Of a stretch of 64,000 bases of DNA, positions 11,101 to 19,239 are shown piece after piece. Numbering within the stretch: the first letter of the stretch is position 1; each line of letters begins with the position of its first letter. The notes under the pieces are model-generated. The model saw only the letters and a program-made list of their open reading frames with translations. It was not told where the DNA came from and did not search any database. Made by a program: the position numbers and the translations under genes. Source of the stretch: Eledone cirrhosa (lineage: Eukaryota; Mollusca; Cephalopoda; Octopoda; Eledonidae). The DNA is taken from assembly GCA_964016885.1 (NCBI GenBank), contig OZ024744.1, forward strand, positions 67,373,051-67,437,050, in the 5' to 3' direction.

Positions 11101-11534
11101 CCTGGCAGTGCTACCGGGGTGCTTTGCCAGTTCGGGATAAACTTTACAGGCATGGAGGTGCCGTCAGCCGGGCATGTCCGAGATGCGCACAGGGCGACGA
11201 AACCGTCCTGCACGTACTCGTCCAGTGTCCGAGCATTGCTGACTTGTGGGTTTATGTCGAACACCTGCTGTCACGTGTAGGACGGATCCAGCTATCAGCT
11301 GAGTCATTCGTGAGGATTGTCCCGCGTCCTTCCTTTAACCAGGAAGGGCAGGCCGTTTTTATCTGTCTGGTGGCCATGGCGAAAGAGATAGTATTGTGGA
11401 CACGTTTGAAAGGGCTGAAGACGAGCACTTACTTCTTCGGTGATGCCCTGATTAACTATTTCAAATTTCATCTGAAAAGGAAAATCAGGGTAGAGAGGGA
11501 AGTGCTCTCTTCCCAGCATTTTGTTGAAAGATGA
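8172..11534 (+). CDS. Tx1-A1 ORF2: APE-type endonuclease and reverse transcriptase (1120 aa)
   Basis: The protein would nick target DNA and reverse-transcribe element RNA at the nick. The N-terminal endonuclease-exonuclease-phosphatase domain (about residues 1-235) shows 'INARGLG', the metal-binding Glu in 'VVAISETRI', 'AVYAPTG', 'GDWNGILDARWD', 'SRSYLDR' and 'YTDHKFV'. The RT (about 450-760) shows 'GKSPGLDGLPYELY', 'NFRPITLLNTEFNILAKVLA', motif A 'NLDQSKAFDRVDH', motif B 'RQGCPLSSLLY' and motif C 'AYADD'. A C-terminal CCHC 'CPRCAQGDETVLHVLVQC' follows. The start ATG at 8172 follows a pyrimidine tract 35 bases after the ORF1 stop. The frame ends at TGA 11532-11534 where sister copies have TGG, removing about 22 residues. 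All catalytic motifs are present. Confidence 0.9.
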   Translation: MTSLRIGSINARGLGSSWKQGHLLNDLRSLNIDVVAISETRISEAQAFAPIFGGYDVYASPSRPGSGGRVTVLFRRGLDLAIRAIFLDPEGKLVVLDVTSGDGQAFRLVAVYAPTGAGRPDFFRRLGTFLGTSRSLVLVGDWNGILDARWDCVGLVDREGGCKSLTNLLRCFELSDRYRMDFPNVPMWTWTNRIGSSRSYLDRVFCREIDSSSIGCPQFKIVSYTDHKFVICVLDLDRLHRRGPGYWKLNASLPARKAYRDRISELVKWALTGAIVNNKWWFALKRAIRIESIRFSKTLAIEKNRAEGELVRKLDEALSKGIATDVLAVKLALDQFFNAKHEGCVVRGRVRALRHEGTKAVQWARVAEARRGNKATIRSLVDHDGRMLLDPGQMCEAFQRHFAQLFGGSGGLVRGMDFSVYLDGLPRLSATEAECCEKPIRTAEVRDAMTSCTRGKSPGLDGLPYELYVQMPNLFGGLLADVYCNWQQNGRIPSSVSRGAVALLRKDPNKGDNIDNFRPITLLNTEFNILAKVLAKRLALVVGGLVGEAQTCAIPDRSIHDNLHLMRYIVERVAREPGTGVSLINLDQSKAFDRVDHRYLAAVLRAAGFGPFIRGWIAAMHSDICSVVRVNGHLSEPFNIMRSVRQGCPLSSLLYVLTLELLLHKLETLRGVPRELGCGRSVSAYADDVTVVVSNAKHIEAIGTTLREYEAVTGAMINQEKSVGLQLGTWRGRSMPSNSVVGRWTDGPVKLLGFWFGPDLQTDKYWDEVTSRVASLNQKWAERQLSLKGRAEVANAYIASVIYYRLTIVPCPKPRLTALERLLFRFLWKGRAPMVRRSICCQHPLRGGLGMPWLMMRRHALRLRHLHLFLDGDQVWSPFARHVFPQLVSLTELQSWVKRRPRGSAWRLECLQAHTALDQSGNVIGGNSTLAFYRGLVEGKSDDVLGETLGVDENQLANLFGRTFGPGPMDNFQKSLAWQCYRGALPVRDKLYRHGGAVSRACPRCAQGDETVLHVLVQCPSIADLWVYVEHLLSRVGRIQLSAESFVRIVPRPSFNQEGQAVFICLVAMAKEIVLWTRLKGLKTSTYFFGDALINYFKFHLKRKIRVEREVLSSQHFVER

Positions 11535-11834
11535 GTGAGAGAAGCAAGTATGGCCCGAATGAATGGGCCTTCTCTGATTATGTGTCTGTAAATTAAAGGT
11601 GGAAAACTGGGAGAGGGCATTTGCCCTGGTGGTCAGGGCCACTGTGGTCTTTTAATGGGCTTTCTCCACAAATGTCGCTCGGAAGTCTCCCCCCTATTGT
11701 GGAATTTTTCTTTGTTATTTTATTTCATCCACTGTTTTTTACACGCAGAAATGCCCATTTGTACCGTCCTGTATTGTCCTGTACTGTCCTTAATGTCTAC
11801 TTTATGTAAACCCTTGTGGTTAATAAAGAAAACA
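11535..11834 (+). other. Tx1-A1 3' UTR
   Basis: The sequence is well conserved with the copy at 24514-24755, including 'TTTCTCCACAAATGTC' and repeated 'TGTCCTGTACTGTCC' units. It ends in AATAAAG and then (ATT)n. The first ~60 bases are former ORF2 codons beyond the premature stop. The UTR 3' end is the likely recognition site for the element's own RT (family knowledge). Confidence 0.7.
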
Positions 11835-11863
11835 TTATTATTATTATTATTATTATTGTTATT
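11835..11863. repeat. (ATT)n microsatellite between Tx1-A1 and Dong-like A4
   Basis: Here the 3' ends of a plus-strand Tx1-like element and a minus-strand Dong-like element meet tail to tail across about eight ATT units. Confidence 0.9.
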
Positions 11864-12008
11864 ACAGTTGCATTTATCTTGCTTTATGTTCATACTAATT
11901 ATCACCAAGTCACAACCAGTGACCTCAAGAGACAACAAGGTCCGCCATGTTCAAGAAAGAACATACATATTCACACATGCATCTTTAGTGTTTAGACTTG
12001 TGATGTAC

Positions 12009-12269
12009 TTATATTGACAGAATCTTCCTTAGTATATGGGCAGTTCCCATTAGTACTATGTTTTGTATTTCTCCTATACGCGGGTTTCCTGGGATTTGCG
12101 ATAAGTAGTCATTAGACCCCTTAGGTATCATTCCCAGAGCACCTACAACCACTGGTATTGTTTTAGTTCTCAATTTCCACATTTTTCCAATTTCTATCTC
12201 CAGGTCCTTATACTTGCTCAATTTTTCAAATGTTTTTATAGATACATTCTTGTCTATTGGAACAGACAT
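12009..12269 (-). pseudogene. Frameshifted C-terminus of the Dong-like A4 ORF
   Basis: These 86 residues, starting 'MSVPIDKNVSIKTFEKLSKY', continue the protein that leaves frame at about 12270. Sister copies read 'ATTAGCAGGCATACC' at this point, while this one has 'ATTAGCCTGGCATACC', a small insertion that shifts the frame. The lost join lies inside the endonuclease core, between the 'RPDIILKD' half and the 'LIDMSVP' half, so this copy's endonuclease is disrupted. Confidence 0.85.
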
Positions 12270-12270
12270 A

Positions 12271-15102
12271 TCAATTAGCCTGGCATACCCTCTTTTGAAA
12301 GTCCTTCAATATTATATCAGGTCTATTTGCATCTATTTTTCGGTCTGTTTGGATGCTAAAGTTCCACAAGATTGAGATGTGATCTTTTTCAAGTATGGGA
12401 GGTGGTTGATGCTCCCACCAATTCTTTTGATGGGGCAGGTCAAAATGCTTACACATTATCCAATGTATGTATTCTGCAGCTCTGTCATGCCTGTTTAGGT
12501 ATTCGGTTGGAGCTATAGGACTGCACATTGAAATTATATGGTCAATGGTCTCTGGTTGTTTTTTGCATACACGGCATAATGCGCTGCACCCATTTTTTAT
12601 TATGTTGACTTGGTAATTTTTTGTTGGCAGACACTGATTTTGTGCCGATATAATCAGTCCTTCAGTCTCCGATTTCAGTCCAGAGGATGCCAACCACTGA
12701 TGGGTTAAAGTTTTGTCAACATCAGGATTGTTAGCTCGCTCTGGGTATTTTCCATACAGAGGCTTTTCTTGCCATTTCTTAGCCAGTTTCTGTAGCAGTT
12801 CTTTCCTTGCAGTTACTTTTACCTGCTTTGCTTTTTCTGTGTTTTCCATTTCAGCAGTAAATGGGACTTCTGAAATTTGTAGTCCATTACTGTATCTTTG
12901 TGCATCTTTTGTAATGGAATATGATCTTTTGATGCTTTCGTGTTTCAAAACGAGTTTGATCATCCAATCATGTGATTCCCTTAGATATGTAGATAATCCA
13001 ATTGTTGCAGTTTTCAACGCAATGTCTAACTGGATTAACCCACGTCCTCCTTCTTTCCTGGGGAGATATATTCTATCTATATCTGCCTTAGGGTGATGCA
13101 TTCTGTGCATGGTTAAGAATTTTCGAATTTTTGTATCGAGCCTACGGATCTCTGTGCTTGACCAGTTGATGACATTGTAACTGTAGGTTACTACTGGTAT
13201 GGCAAGCGTGTTTATGGCATCGATCCTATTCCTTGCATTCAATTCCGTTCTTAAGATTGCTCTTACTCTGCGATAACATTCCTTCCTTATCCTTTCCCTC
13301 ATTGTCGAGTGCTTGATTCCGTCTCCTTCACAAACACCTAGATATTTGTAAGTTTGTTCTTGATCAAGTTCTCTTATCACGTTCCCCCGATCAAGATTAA
13401 TGTCTGAACTCTTTAGCAGCTTTCCTCTGGTGAACGTTGCTTTGGCGCATTTATCTAGTCCAAACTCCATTTTAATGTCATCACTGAACTGCTCCACAGT
13501 GGATAATAGCCCTTGCAATTGTTCATCATTTTTTGCAAATAGTTTCAGGTCATCCATGTAGAACAGGTGATTAATGGTTTTGTCATAGACTTTATATCCA
13601 TGTTTTGTTTCATTGAGCATTTTACTTAATGGTATAAGTGCGATGCAGAATAAAAGCGGTGATAAAGAGTCACCCTGAAAAATTCCACAATTAATATTAA
13701 CTTCTCCAGCTTCCAATGATTTGGTTTCACTATTCAAAAGGAGTGTCGTTTTCCATGTCTTCATACTGAATGACAAAAACCTCCTGACACCGGGGGATAT
13801 TTTGAAAATCTCTAAACATTTTTCAATCCAACTGTGTGGCAAACTATCGAATGCTTTTTTATAATCTATCCAAGCAATCGATAGATTTTTGTGTCTATTA
13901 TGACAATCTTCCAGTATCATTTTGTTAACCAGAAGCTGATCCTTACAGCCATATGAGCCTCGTTTACACCCTTTCTGCTCAATGGGAAATAGGTCATTTG
14001 TTATCAGGTGGTCATATGTGTATTCAGTTAGGACTGATGTTAAAATTTTATACATTGTGGTCAAGCAAGTTATCGGTCTGTAATTTTGGGGATTGTTTGT
14101 CTCATCATTCTTCGGAAGCAGGAATGTAATGCCGTTAACTAGCCATGATGGTATCTTTTCTGGCTCCTTAACTATTTCATTGTAACGTTGGGCTGACAGC
14201 TCATGAGACTCTGTGAAGGCATTTATCCAAAAGTTTTGTATTTTGTCTTTGCCTGGGGATTTCCATTTGCTGGTTTTTCTTAGAGCCAAGCGCAACTGTT
14301 CAACTGTTATATTTTCCCATATTTGTTCCTCAAGGTGAGCTGTATCTTTCATTTGTCTGTCTATCCATGGGGCATGTATGTTATGAACTTTTTCTTCGGC
14401 CCAGATCTTTTCCCAGAATTCTTGCACTTCCTCCTTGGGTGGTATTGATTTAGCAGTTATTGTTGACTTACCAATTTTTCTGTAGAAGTTTCTTTGGTTG
14501 TTTTTGAACATATTATTGTCCTTATAGAATCTAGATCGTTTTTCAAAGCGCCTTATACGAGCAGCTTTGGCCGACACTTTTTGCTTGATTATTTCTATCA
14601 GCATGTCTATGTCACATGTTGATTTTATACTGTAATTTTTTTTCAATTTTCTAAGTTTAGTTTGTTTAACATGTTCACCTACTTTATAGTTTGTTAAAAT
14701 TTCTATGTCAGATCGGAGAAGGTTTATTTGGCGATTGATGTTCTCTTGCCAAGTAGATTTCTTGTGGGAATTCCTTTGTTTTTTCATCTTCACTCCACAT
14801 AAGTGAGTGGTGACTTTAGCCGATGCATAATAGAGATGATTTAAATCAGTAATGTTTAGTTTGTTTGTGATGATAATGTTTTTGAGAATTATGTTAGTCT
14901 TGTGTATTATCTTTTGGTTCTGTTTGGAGTTCTGGATCTTAGGGAGGGTGTCTCGTTGCCCCATGTCAGATTCTTTCATTTTCATCCATTCGATCATAAT
15001 TTCATCCTTCAAGTTGGCAAGTTCATTCTCATTCATTTCTTTATCATTTACGATCTCATTATTTTCATTTGGAGTTTCATCCTGAGCATGCACTCCCTCC
15101 AC
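12271..15102 (-). CDS. Dong-like A4 ORF, reverse transcriptase region (943 aa open segment)
   Basis: This is the polyprotein of a single-ORF retrotransposon, open for 943 codons. RT blocks are 'WKSPGKDKIQNFWINAF' (about 280-296), 'NYRPITCLTTMYKILTSVL' (about 340-358), motif A 'IAWIDYKKAFDSLPH' with Asp near 413, motif B '[13 protein letters not shown]' (about 473-485) and motif C 'FYMDDLKLFAK' (about 514-524). 'YKYLGVCEGDGIKH' and 'GGRGLIQLDIA' follow. The zinc motif 'CRVCKKQPETIDHIISMC' is at about 843-860, and 'NRPDIILKD' at about 926 starts the endonuclease. The stated Met is only the first one. The same frame runs upstream to a stop near 15307, and the true N-terminus is the Myb-like piece at 15348-15659. 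RT motifs are intact; the endonuclease is cut by the shift at 12270. Confidence 0.88.
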   Translation of the reverse strand: MEGVHAQDETPNENNEIVNDKEMNENELANLKDEIMIEWMKMKESDMGQRDTLPKIQNSKQNQKIIHKTNIILKNIIITNKLNITDLNHLYYASAKVTTHLCGVKMKKQRNSHKKSTWQENINRQINLLRSDIEILTNYKVGEHVKQTKLRKLKKNYSIKSTCDIDMLIEIIKQKVSAKAARIRRFEKRSRFYKDNNMFKNNQRNFYRKIGKSTITAKSIPPKEEVQEFWEKIWAEEKVHNIHAPWIDRQMKDTAHLEEQIWENITVEQLRLALRKTSKWKSPGKDKIQNFWINAFTESHELSAQRYNEIVKEPEKIPSWLVNGITFLLPKNDETNNPQNYRPITCLTTMYKILTSVLTEYTYDHLITNDLFPIEQKGCKRGSYGCKDQLLVNKMILEDCHNRHKNLSIAWIDYKKAFDSLPHSWIEKCLEIFKISPGVRRFLSFSMKTWKTTLLLNSETKSLEAGEVNINCGIFQGDSLSPLLFCIALIPLSKMLNETKHGYKVYDKTINHLFYMDDLKLFAKNDEQLQGLLSTVEQFSDDIKMEFGLDKCAKATFTRGKLLKSSDINLDRGNVIRELDQEQTYKYLGVCEGDGIKHSTMRERIRKECYRRVRAILRTELNARNRIDAINTLAIPVVTYSYNVINWSSTEIRRLDTKIRKFLTMHRMHHPKADIDRIYLPRKEGGRGLIQLDIALKTATIGLSTYLRESHDWMIKLVLKHESIKRSYSITKDAQRYSNGLQISEVPFTAEMENTEKAKQVKVTARKELLQKLAKKWQEKPLYGKYPERANNPDVDKTLTHQWLASSGLKSETEGLIISAQNQCLPTKNYQVNIIKNGCSALCRVCKKQPETIDHIISMCSPIAPTEYLNRHDRAAEYIHWIMCKHFDLPHQKNWWEHQPPPILEKDHISILWNFSIQTDRKIDANRPDIILKDFQKRVCQAN

Positions 15103-15298
15103 TTTTTCGATCCTTTCTTTAATTTGTTCTGTTGCCAGTGATTCCGCCCCAACCCTGGGATTCGAAGTGTTACAGTTTACCTCGTTTTCACTGACACATG
15201 TTTCATTTTCCCTTCGCTGACTTTGTACTAATAGCTTGATCTGATCAATTTCTATATCAGTTAGTAACTTTTTTTTACAATATTTCTTCGTATATTGG

Positions 15299-15659
15299 CT
15301 AGTTTGTTACTGTCAATATAGCCTCTGTTTTCGAGATGTTTCTTTTTCTAGTTGATATATGTCTGTTCTGTATTCGATGTATTTGATGGGTAGTACATGG
15401 CAGTGTAGAAAGCCTCAAGGACTTCTTTATTATCTTCCCTTGACCATTTTTCTCTCTTTTTCTTTGGATTTCTTGGTGGTGAGCATTGAGGGCCAACAGT
15501 AGGAGTATTCCGGTTATGGGAGGTCTCCAGCTCCAAAGTGATGGGAAGGTTTGAACCATTAGCTGATTTTTCGACCCCAGTCTGGTTCCTCTCTGAGAGA
15601 CGCGGCCCTTTTTTACCCGGGTGACGGCCGATCCGGTATGAGATTTTATCATTAGACAT
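15299..15659 (-). pseudogene. Frameshifted N-terminal Myb-like domain of Dong-like A4
   Basis: A 103-residue frame (15348-15659) begins 'MSNDKISYRIGRHPGKKGP' and contains 'KKREKWSREDNKEVLEAFY', a Trp-anchored Myb/SANT-like helix of the type that precedes the RT in this group and probably binds target DNA. The reading then changes to the frame ending at 15299 and again to the main ORF frame, so at least two frameshifts separate it from the RT. Which Met was the original start is unclear; the one at 15657-15659 follows the GC-rich leader directly. Confidence 0.7.
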
Positions 15660-15744
15660 TTACTTTATTTTGTCGCGTTTTATCCTTATCCGCCAAGGGG
15701 TAATCATTTCGTGTTACCACTTCTAGAACGAGTGTCAACCAAGA

Positions 15745-15767
15745 CTAGAGGGGTCGTTCTCCCCTAG
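15745..15767 (-). other. Hairpin in the 5' leader of Dong-like A4
   Basis: CTAGAGGGG and CCCCTAG arms enclose a 7-base loop, within a leader containing GGCGGCCGGCGGGG on the sense strand. R2-group elements can carry HDV-like self-cleaving ribozymes at their 5' ends (family knowledge). I cannot show such a fold here. Confidence 0.4.
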
Positions 15768-15899
15768 AGACACGGCTATTCCCCGCCGGCCGCCATCCCG
15801 GTATTTCTTGGTCACGGGGTTTTCTTTTTGTTGTTTTTTTAAATTGTTATTATCATGAGTGGTTCCTTAATGTGAGCATTGCGTGGCTTAAGAATGAAA

Positions 15900-15965
15900 T
15901 TATTAATAATTGTCTCCACTCCAGGCACAAGGCCAGCAATCACCCAGTGCATTACAATAATATAA
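15900..15965 (-). mobile_element. SINE family 1 fragment
   Basis: 'GGCACAAGGCCAGCAATCACCCAGTGCATTAC' (reverse orientation) matches the 3' part of the SINE. It breaks off at AATAATATAATATAC. The rest of 15966-16562 is G/T-rich low complexity with GGTGG runs and no recognisable gene. Confidence 0.65.
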
Positions 15966-16129
15966 TATACTTTTTGCTGAAGTTGCCTGTTATTGTTGTT
16001 GGCTATGTCGGTGGTGGTGCCGGGGCTTTTTATATTGTTGGTGAGGAAGGGGTGAGCCAGCAGTCCCATAGTTGTTGATGTTGACGTTTGGCCGGTGGCC
16101 AGGTCACTAAGTCAATCTATTTATATCTT

Positions 16130-16562
16130 TTGCTAGCCTCTCCCTTGTCTAGTGATACCGCCACCTTCCCCTTTCTCTCTCAAGTTAACAGGGGAATAGT
16201 GGTGGTAGCAATGAAGGAGTGGTGGCGGCGGTGATGGGATAGTGGTAGCAATGATGGATGGGGTGGTGGAGGCGGTGGCGTTGTCGTTACTGAGTTTTGT
16301 GATATGTAGTATCTATGAGTTTGTGTTCGTATGTTTAATATATATTGTGTTGACATATTCTCGTAAAATTTGAATTAAACATTTTGTTAAAACTTGAGAC
16401 AATAATAATAGTAATTATTATTATGATGCTGGGATTGATGGTGGTGGTGGTGAATTTGCCGTTATCTGGCTGTTATATTTAGTGTGATGGGATAGGTGGT
16501 GTATCAAGTTTCTGGTGTTCGTGAAATTGCTGTTATTTGGCTGTTCTATATAGTGTAGACAG
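16130..16562. other. GGTGG-rich low-complexity stretch, no gene seen
   Basis: Degenerate GTGG/GCGGTGG units (16195-16285 and 16430-16460) lie in otherwise ordinary AT-rich sequence. I see no coding or RNA signal. Confidence 0.6.
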
Positions 16563-16588
16563 ATTATTATTATTATTATTATTTATTA

Positions 16589-16635
<47 letters not shown>

Positions 16636-16637
16636 GT
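16563..16637. repeat. (ATT)n microsatellite with an internal T run
   Basis: The ATT array has a T9 interruption near 16588. It forms the 3' tail of the minus-strand Dong-like B2. Confidence 0.93.
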
Positions 16638-18677
16638 TATTGTTATTCCTTGAATCTCAGTCATTGATGTTGGTTAACTGGAAAGTCCGTTGGATTGAAT
16701 ATCAAGCCACTACCTGCAGCCTCAGATATTCAGGACGTATCGGAGGGTTCTTGCCGTTCCAAGCAAGCATGCCTTTTGAAGCGTTCCAAAAAGCGTGAAG
16801 GGGCCGATTTTCTTTAACCATCCCTGGAAACCTTTGGAGATAGTCCCCAGTGCGCCTATGACAATCGGGATCACTTTGACTTCATGGCAGTTCCAAATCC
16901 TTTTCACCTCCCACTTTAGGTCCTGGTATCGGTTAATTTTCTCCCTCTCCTTCTCTTGCACTCTCGTGTCGAACGGGCAGGCCACATCCACAATCAGGCA
17001 CGATCTTTTTTCTTTGTCCACAACCACCAGGTCAGGTCTATTGTGTTCCAGTTTTTTGTCCGTCTGTATCCTAAAATCCCACAGCACCTTCACCTGACTG
17101 TTCTCCATCACCGCCTCTGGCCTATGCTCATACCATTTCTCAGAATGTGGTAGATTGTTTACTTTGCACAGGTGCCAGTGGATCACCCTGCCCATCACAT
17201 CGTGTCTCCAGCCCTTATAGTGGGTCTGGGCTAGGTGTTTACACTCGGACACAATGTGAGCCACAGTCTCCTCTCTCTCTCCACAGATCCTGCACAGTGG
17301 GCTAGCCTCCTCCTTGTAGATATGGTGCTTCAACCACTTCGTTTTGAGGACCTGCTCCTGCGCAGCCATTAGCATTCCTTCTGTAGCCTTTTTGAGGTCT
17401 CCTCTTCTCAACCAGTTCCATGTCTGTGGATCTCTAAATTCAGTTTTCTCAAAGAAGGTACTATGAAGGGATTTTCCCTTAAGGCTGCTCTTCCTCCTTG
17501 ATGTTATTTCCTCCTTGGATATCCCCTGGCCTACTGTCCCCTCCTTCAGTACAGCTCTGAGCATTGGCTCCTTACTATAGGTCACGTATTTGTATAGGTT
17601 GTTTTTCTCCATCTGAACACAGTCCTCTATGCTGATAAGACCTCTTCCACCCTCAGATCTCCTTAGGTAGAGTCTATCGACATCACTCCTCTTGTGGAAC
17701 ATGTTGTAGATAGTCAATAGCTTCCTAGTCTTCCTATCCATTTCTTTTTGTTCAGCAACATTCCATCTCAGAATTCCCGCACTGTACCTAATAATAGACA
17801 CAGCTCGGGAATTTACTGCGCTTATGGCATTTCTGCTGTTCAGATGTGACTTCAATACGCTCCTTACTCTCCGAATGTATTCAGTTCTTAACAATTCCTT
17901 CATTTTTTTGTTCTTTATGCCATCAGCCTCCAGAACGCCCAAATACTTGTATCCTTCCTCAGAGTCAATTTCCTTTATCATCTCACCTGTTGGTATCTGG
18001 ATCCTGTTACTTCTGCTCAACCTACCCCTCCTCATCACAATGACTCCACATTTACCAATACCAAACTGCATACATATATCACTGCTGAAAATACGGACAG
18101 TGTCAACAAGCACATCCAACTCCTTCTCACTTTTCCCGAAGAGCTTAAGATCGTCCATGAAGAGGAGGTGATTGATGGTAAGCTCTCCCCTTCCCAACTT
18201 GTATCCTGCTCTCACTTTTCGCAGCATAATGGTCAAGGGCATCAGGGCAAGGACAAACAACAGAGGGGACAGGCTATCTCCCTGGAAGATACCTCTCTTG
18301 ATCTTCACGCTTCCCAAGGATACTCCAGTTGATGTCAACTCTGTCTCCCAGGACCCCATACTCCTGCCCAGCAACTGTCTGATGTTATCTGCCACCCTGA
18401 AGATCTCCAGGCTTTTGGTGATCCAGGAATGAGGCACCATGTCAAATGCCTTTCTGTAGTCTATCCATCCCATGGCAAGATCAGTGTGTCTCCTCCTGCA
18501 ATTCCCCATTACCATCTTATCAATAAGCAACTGGTCCTTTGTACCACGTGACTTCTTTCGGCATCCTTTCTATTCGTCCGGCAACAAGTTGTTTGTGTGG
18601 AGGTGATGGTAGATTTCCTCAGACACAATGCTCGTCAACAGTTTCCACATTACGGGCAGACATGTGATAGGTCTTTA
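16638..18677 (-). mobile_element. R4/Dong-like non-LTR retrotransposon B2, 5'-truncated
   Basis: This copy extends about 420 bases further 5' than B1 and is otherwise nearly identical to it, including in the 3' UTR. Its 5' breakpoint at 18677 meets (ATT)n. The two B copies have different 5' ends, so they are separate insertions unless one was secondarily shortened. Confidence 0.85.
16722..18530 (-). CDS. Dong-like B2 ORF, RT-CCHC-endonuclease (602 aa open segment)
   Basis: The segment covers most of the RT. It has motif A '[17 protein letters not shown]' (Asp near residue 24), motif B '[20 protein letters not shown]', motif C '[10 protein letters not shown]' and '[14 protein letters not shown]', then the zinc motif '[18 protein letters not shown]' and the endonuclease core '[20 protein letters not shown]'. 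The same frame continues upstream past a TAG at 18570-18572 (at the Gln of a conserved 'EQKGC' block) to the (ATT)n junction, so the annotated Met is not the true start. The N-terminal Myb-like part is missing through 5' truncation. Residues differing from B1 are few, for example QEQV versus QEQA and NRIQ versus NGIQ. Confidence 0.87.
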   Translation of the reverse strand: MLIDKMVMGNCRRRHTDLAMGWIDYRKAFDMVPHSWITKSLEIFRVADNIRQLLGRSMGSWETELTSTGVSLGSVKIKRGIFQGDSLSPLLFVLALMPLTIMLRKVRAGYKLGRGELTINHLLFMDDLKLFGKSEKELDVLVDTVRIFSSDICMQFGIGKCGVIVMRRGRLSRSNRIQIPTGEMIKEIDSEEGYKYLGVLEADGIKNKKMKELLRTEYIRRVRSVLKSHLNSRNAISAVNSRAVSIIRYSAGILRWNVAEQKEMDRKTRKLLTIYNMFHKRSDVDRLYLRRSEGGRGLISIEDCVQMEKNNLYKYVTYSKEPMLRAVLKEGTVGQGISKEEITSRRKSSLKGKSLHSTFFEKTEFRDPQTWNWLRRGDLKKATEGMLMAAQEQVLKTKWLKHHIYKEEASPLCRICGEREETVAHIVSECKHLAQTHYKGWRHDVMGRVIHWHLCKVNNLPHSEKWYEHRPEAVMENSQVKVLWDFRIQTDKKLEHNRPDLVVVDKEKRSCLIVDVACPFDTRVQEKEREKINRYQDLKWEVKRIWNCHEVKVIPIVIGALGTISKGFQGWLKKIGPFTLFGTLQKACLLGTARTLRYVLNI

Positions 18678-18678
18678 G

Positions 18679-18748
<70 letters not shown>
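18678..18748. repeat. (ATT)n microsatellite, about 23 units
   Basis: Pure ATT between the 5' break of Dong-like B2 and the 3' end of Dong-like A5. Confidence 0.95.
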
Positions 18749-18749
<1 letters not shown>

Positions 18750-19001
18750 AGTTGCATTTATCTTGCTTTATGTTCATACGAGTTATCACCAAGTCACAAC
18801 CAGTGACCTCAAGAGACAATAAGGTCCGCCATGTTCAAGAAAGAACATACATACTCACACATGCATCTTTAGTGTTTAGACTTGTGATGTACTTATATTG
18901 AGAGAATCTTCCTTAGTATATGGGCAGTTTCCATTAGTACTATCTTTTGTATTTCTCCTATACGCGGGTTTCCTGGGATTTGCGATAAGTAATCATTAGA
19001 C
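18749..19001 (-). mobile_element. R4/Dong-like A5, 3'-end fragment
   Basis: About 250 bases of the Dong-like A 3' UTR and last codons end at 'CATTAGACC', where (ATT)n resumes. It has no functional domain. It is the shortest of the five A copies. Confidence 0.8.
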
Positions 19002-19025
19002 CTTATTATTATTATTATTATTATT
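19002..19025. repeat. (ATT)n microsatellite before Tx1-A2
   Basis: About eight ATT units lie directly before the 5' terminal 'GGCGACCTACGTAG' of Tx1-A2, as at 5932/5933. Confidence 0.9.
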
Positions 19026-19239
19026 GGCGACCTACGTAGTAAATCGTATTATCGTGAGCTCCGCAAAGGTTTGTTATTTTCAGTTGTTTAAAATTGCCAT
19101 TTATGGAAATTTTTTATTGTTAACTGTATATAAGTGCACATACATTGTTATCTGAAAAGGACACCCAAAAAGATTGGGGCCTTGAGCCCAAAATTTAAAC
19201 TTTTATAATTATTAAACAAAAATTTTTCTTTGAAAAACC

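Larger units (their letters stand above)
5933..11834 (+). mobile_element. Tx1-clade LINE, subfamily A copy 1 (Tx1-A1), about 5.9 kb
   Basis: The element starts at 'GGCGACCTACGTAGTAAATC', right after (ATT)n; the same start follows (ATT)n at 19026. The layout is a 5' UTR of about 208 bases, ORF1 (broken), ORF2 (open but for a late stop) and a 3' UTR of about 300 bases ending 'GGTTAATAAAGAAAACATT' before (ATT)n. The 'AATAAA' near the end could serve as a polyadenylation-like signal, but the tail is (ATT)n and not poly(A). The domain content of a zinc-knuckle ORF1 and an APE-type endonuclease plus RT in ORF2 fits the Tx1 clade of the L1 superfamily. Confidence 0.85.
11864..15840 (-). mobile_element. 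R4/Dong-like non-LTR retrotransposon A4, nearly full length
   Basis: This is the longest Dong-like A copy, about 4 kb on the minus strand. It has a 3' UTR (11864-12008), one long ORF with frameshifts near its ends, and a 5' region with a Myb-like segment. The 5' side (15660-15840) is GC-rich and contains a hairpin made from AGGGG/CCCCT arms near 15745-15767. The 5' boundary is set approximately by the A/T homopolymer at about 15836. Unlike the other copies its 5' side does not enter (ATT)n. Confidence 0.75.
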
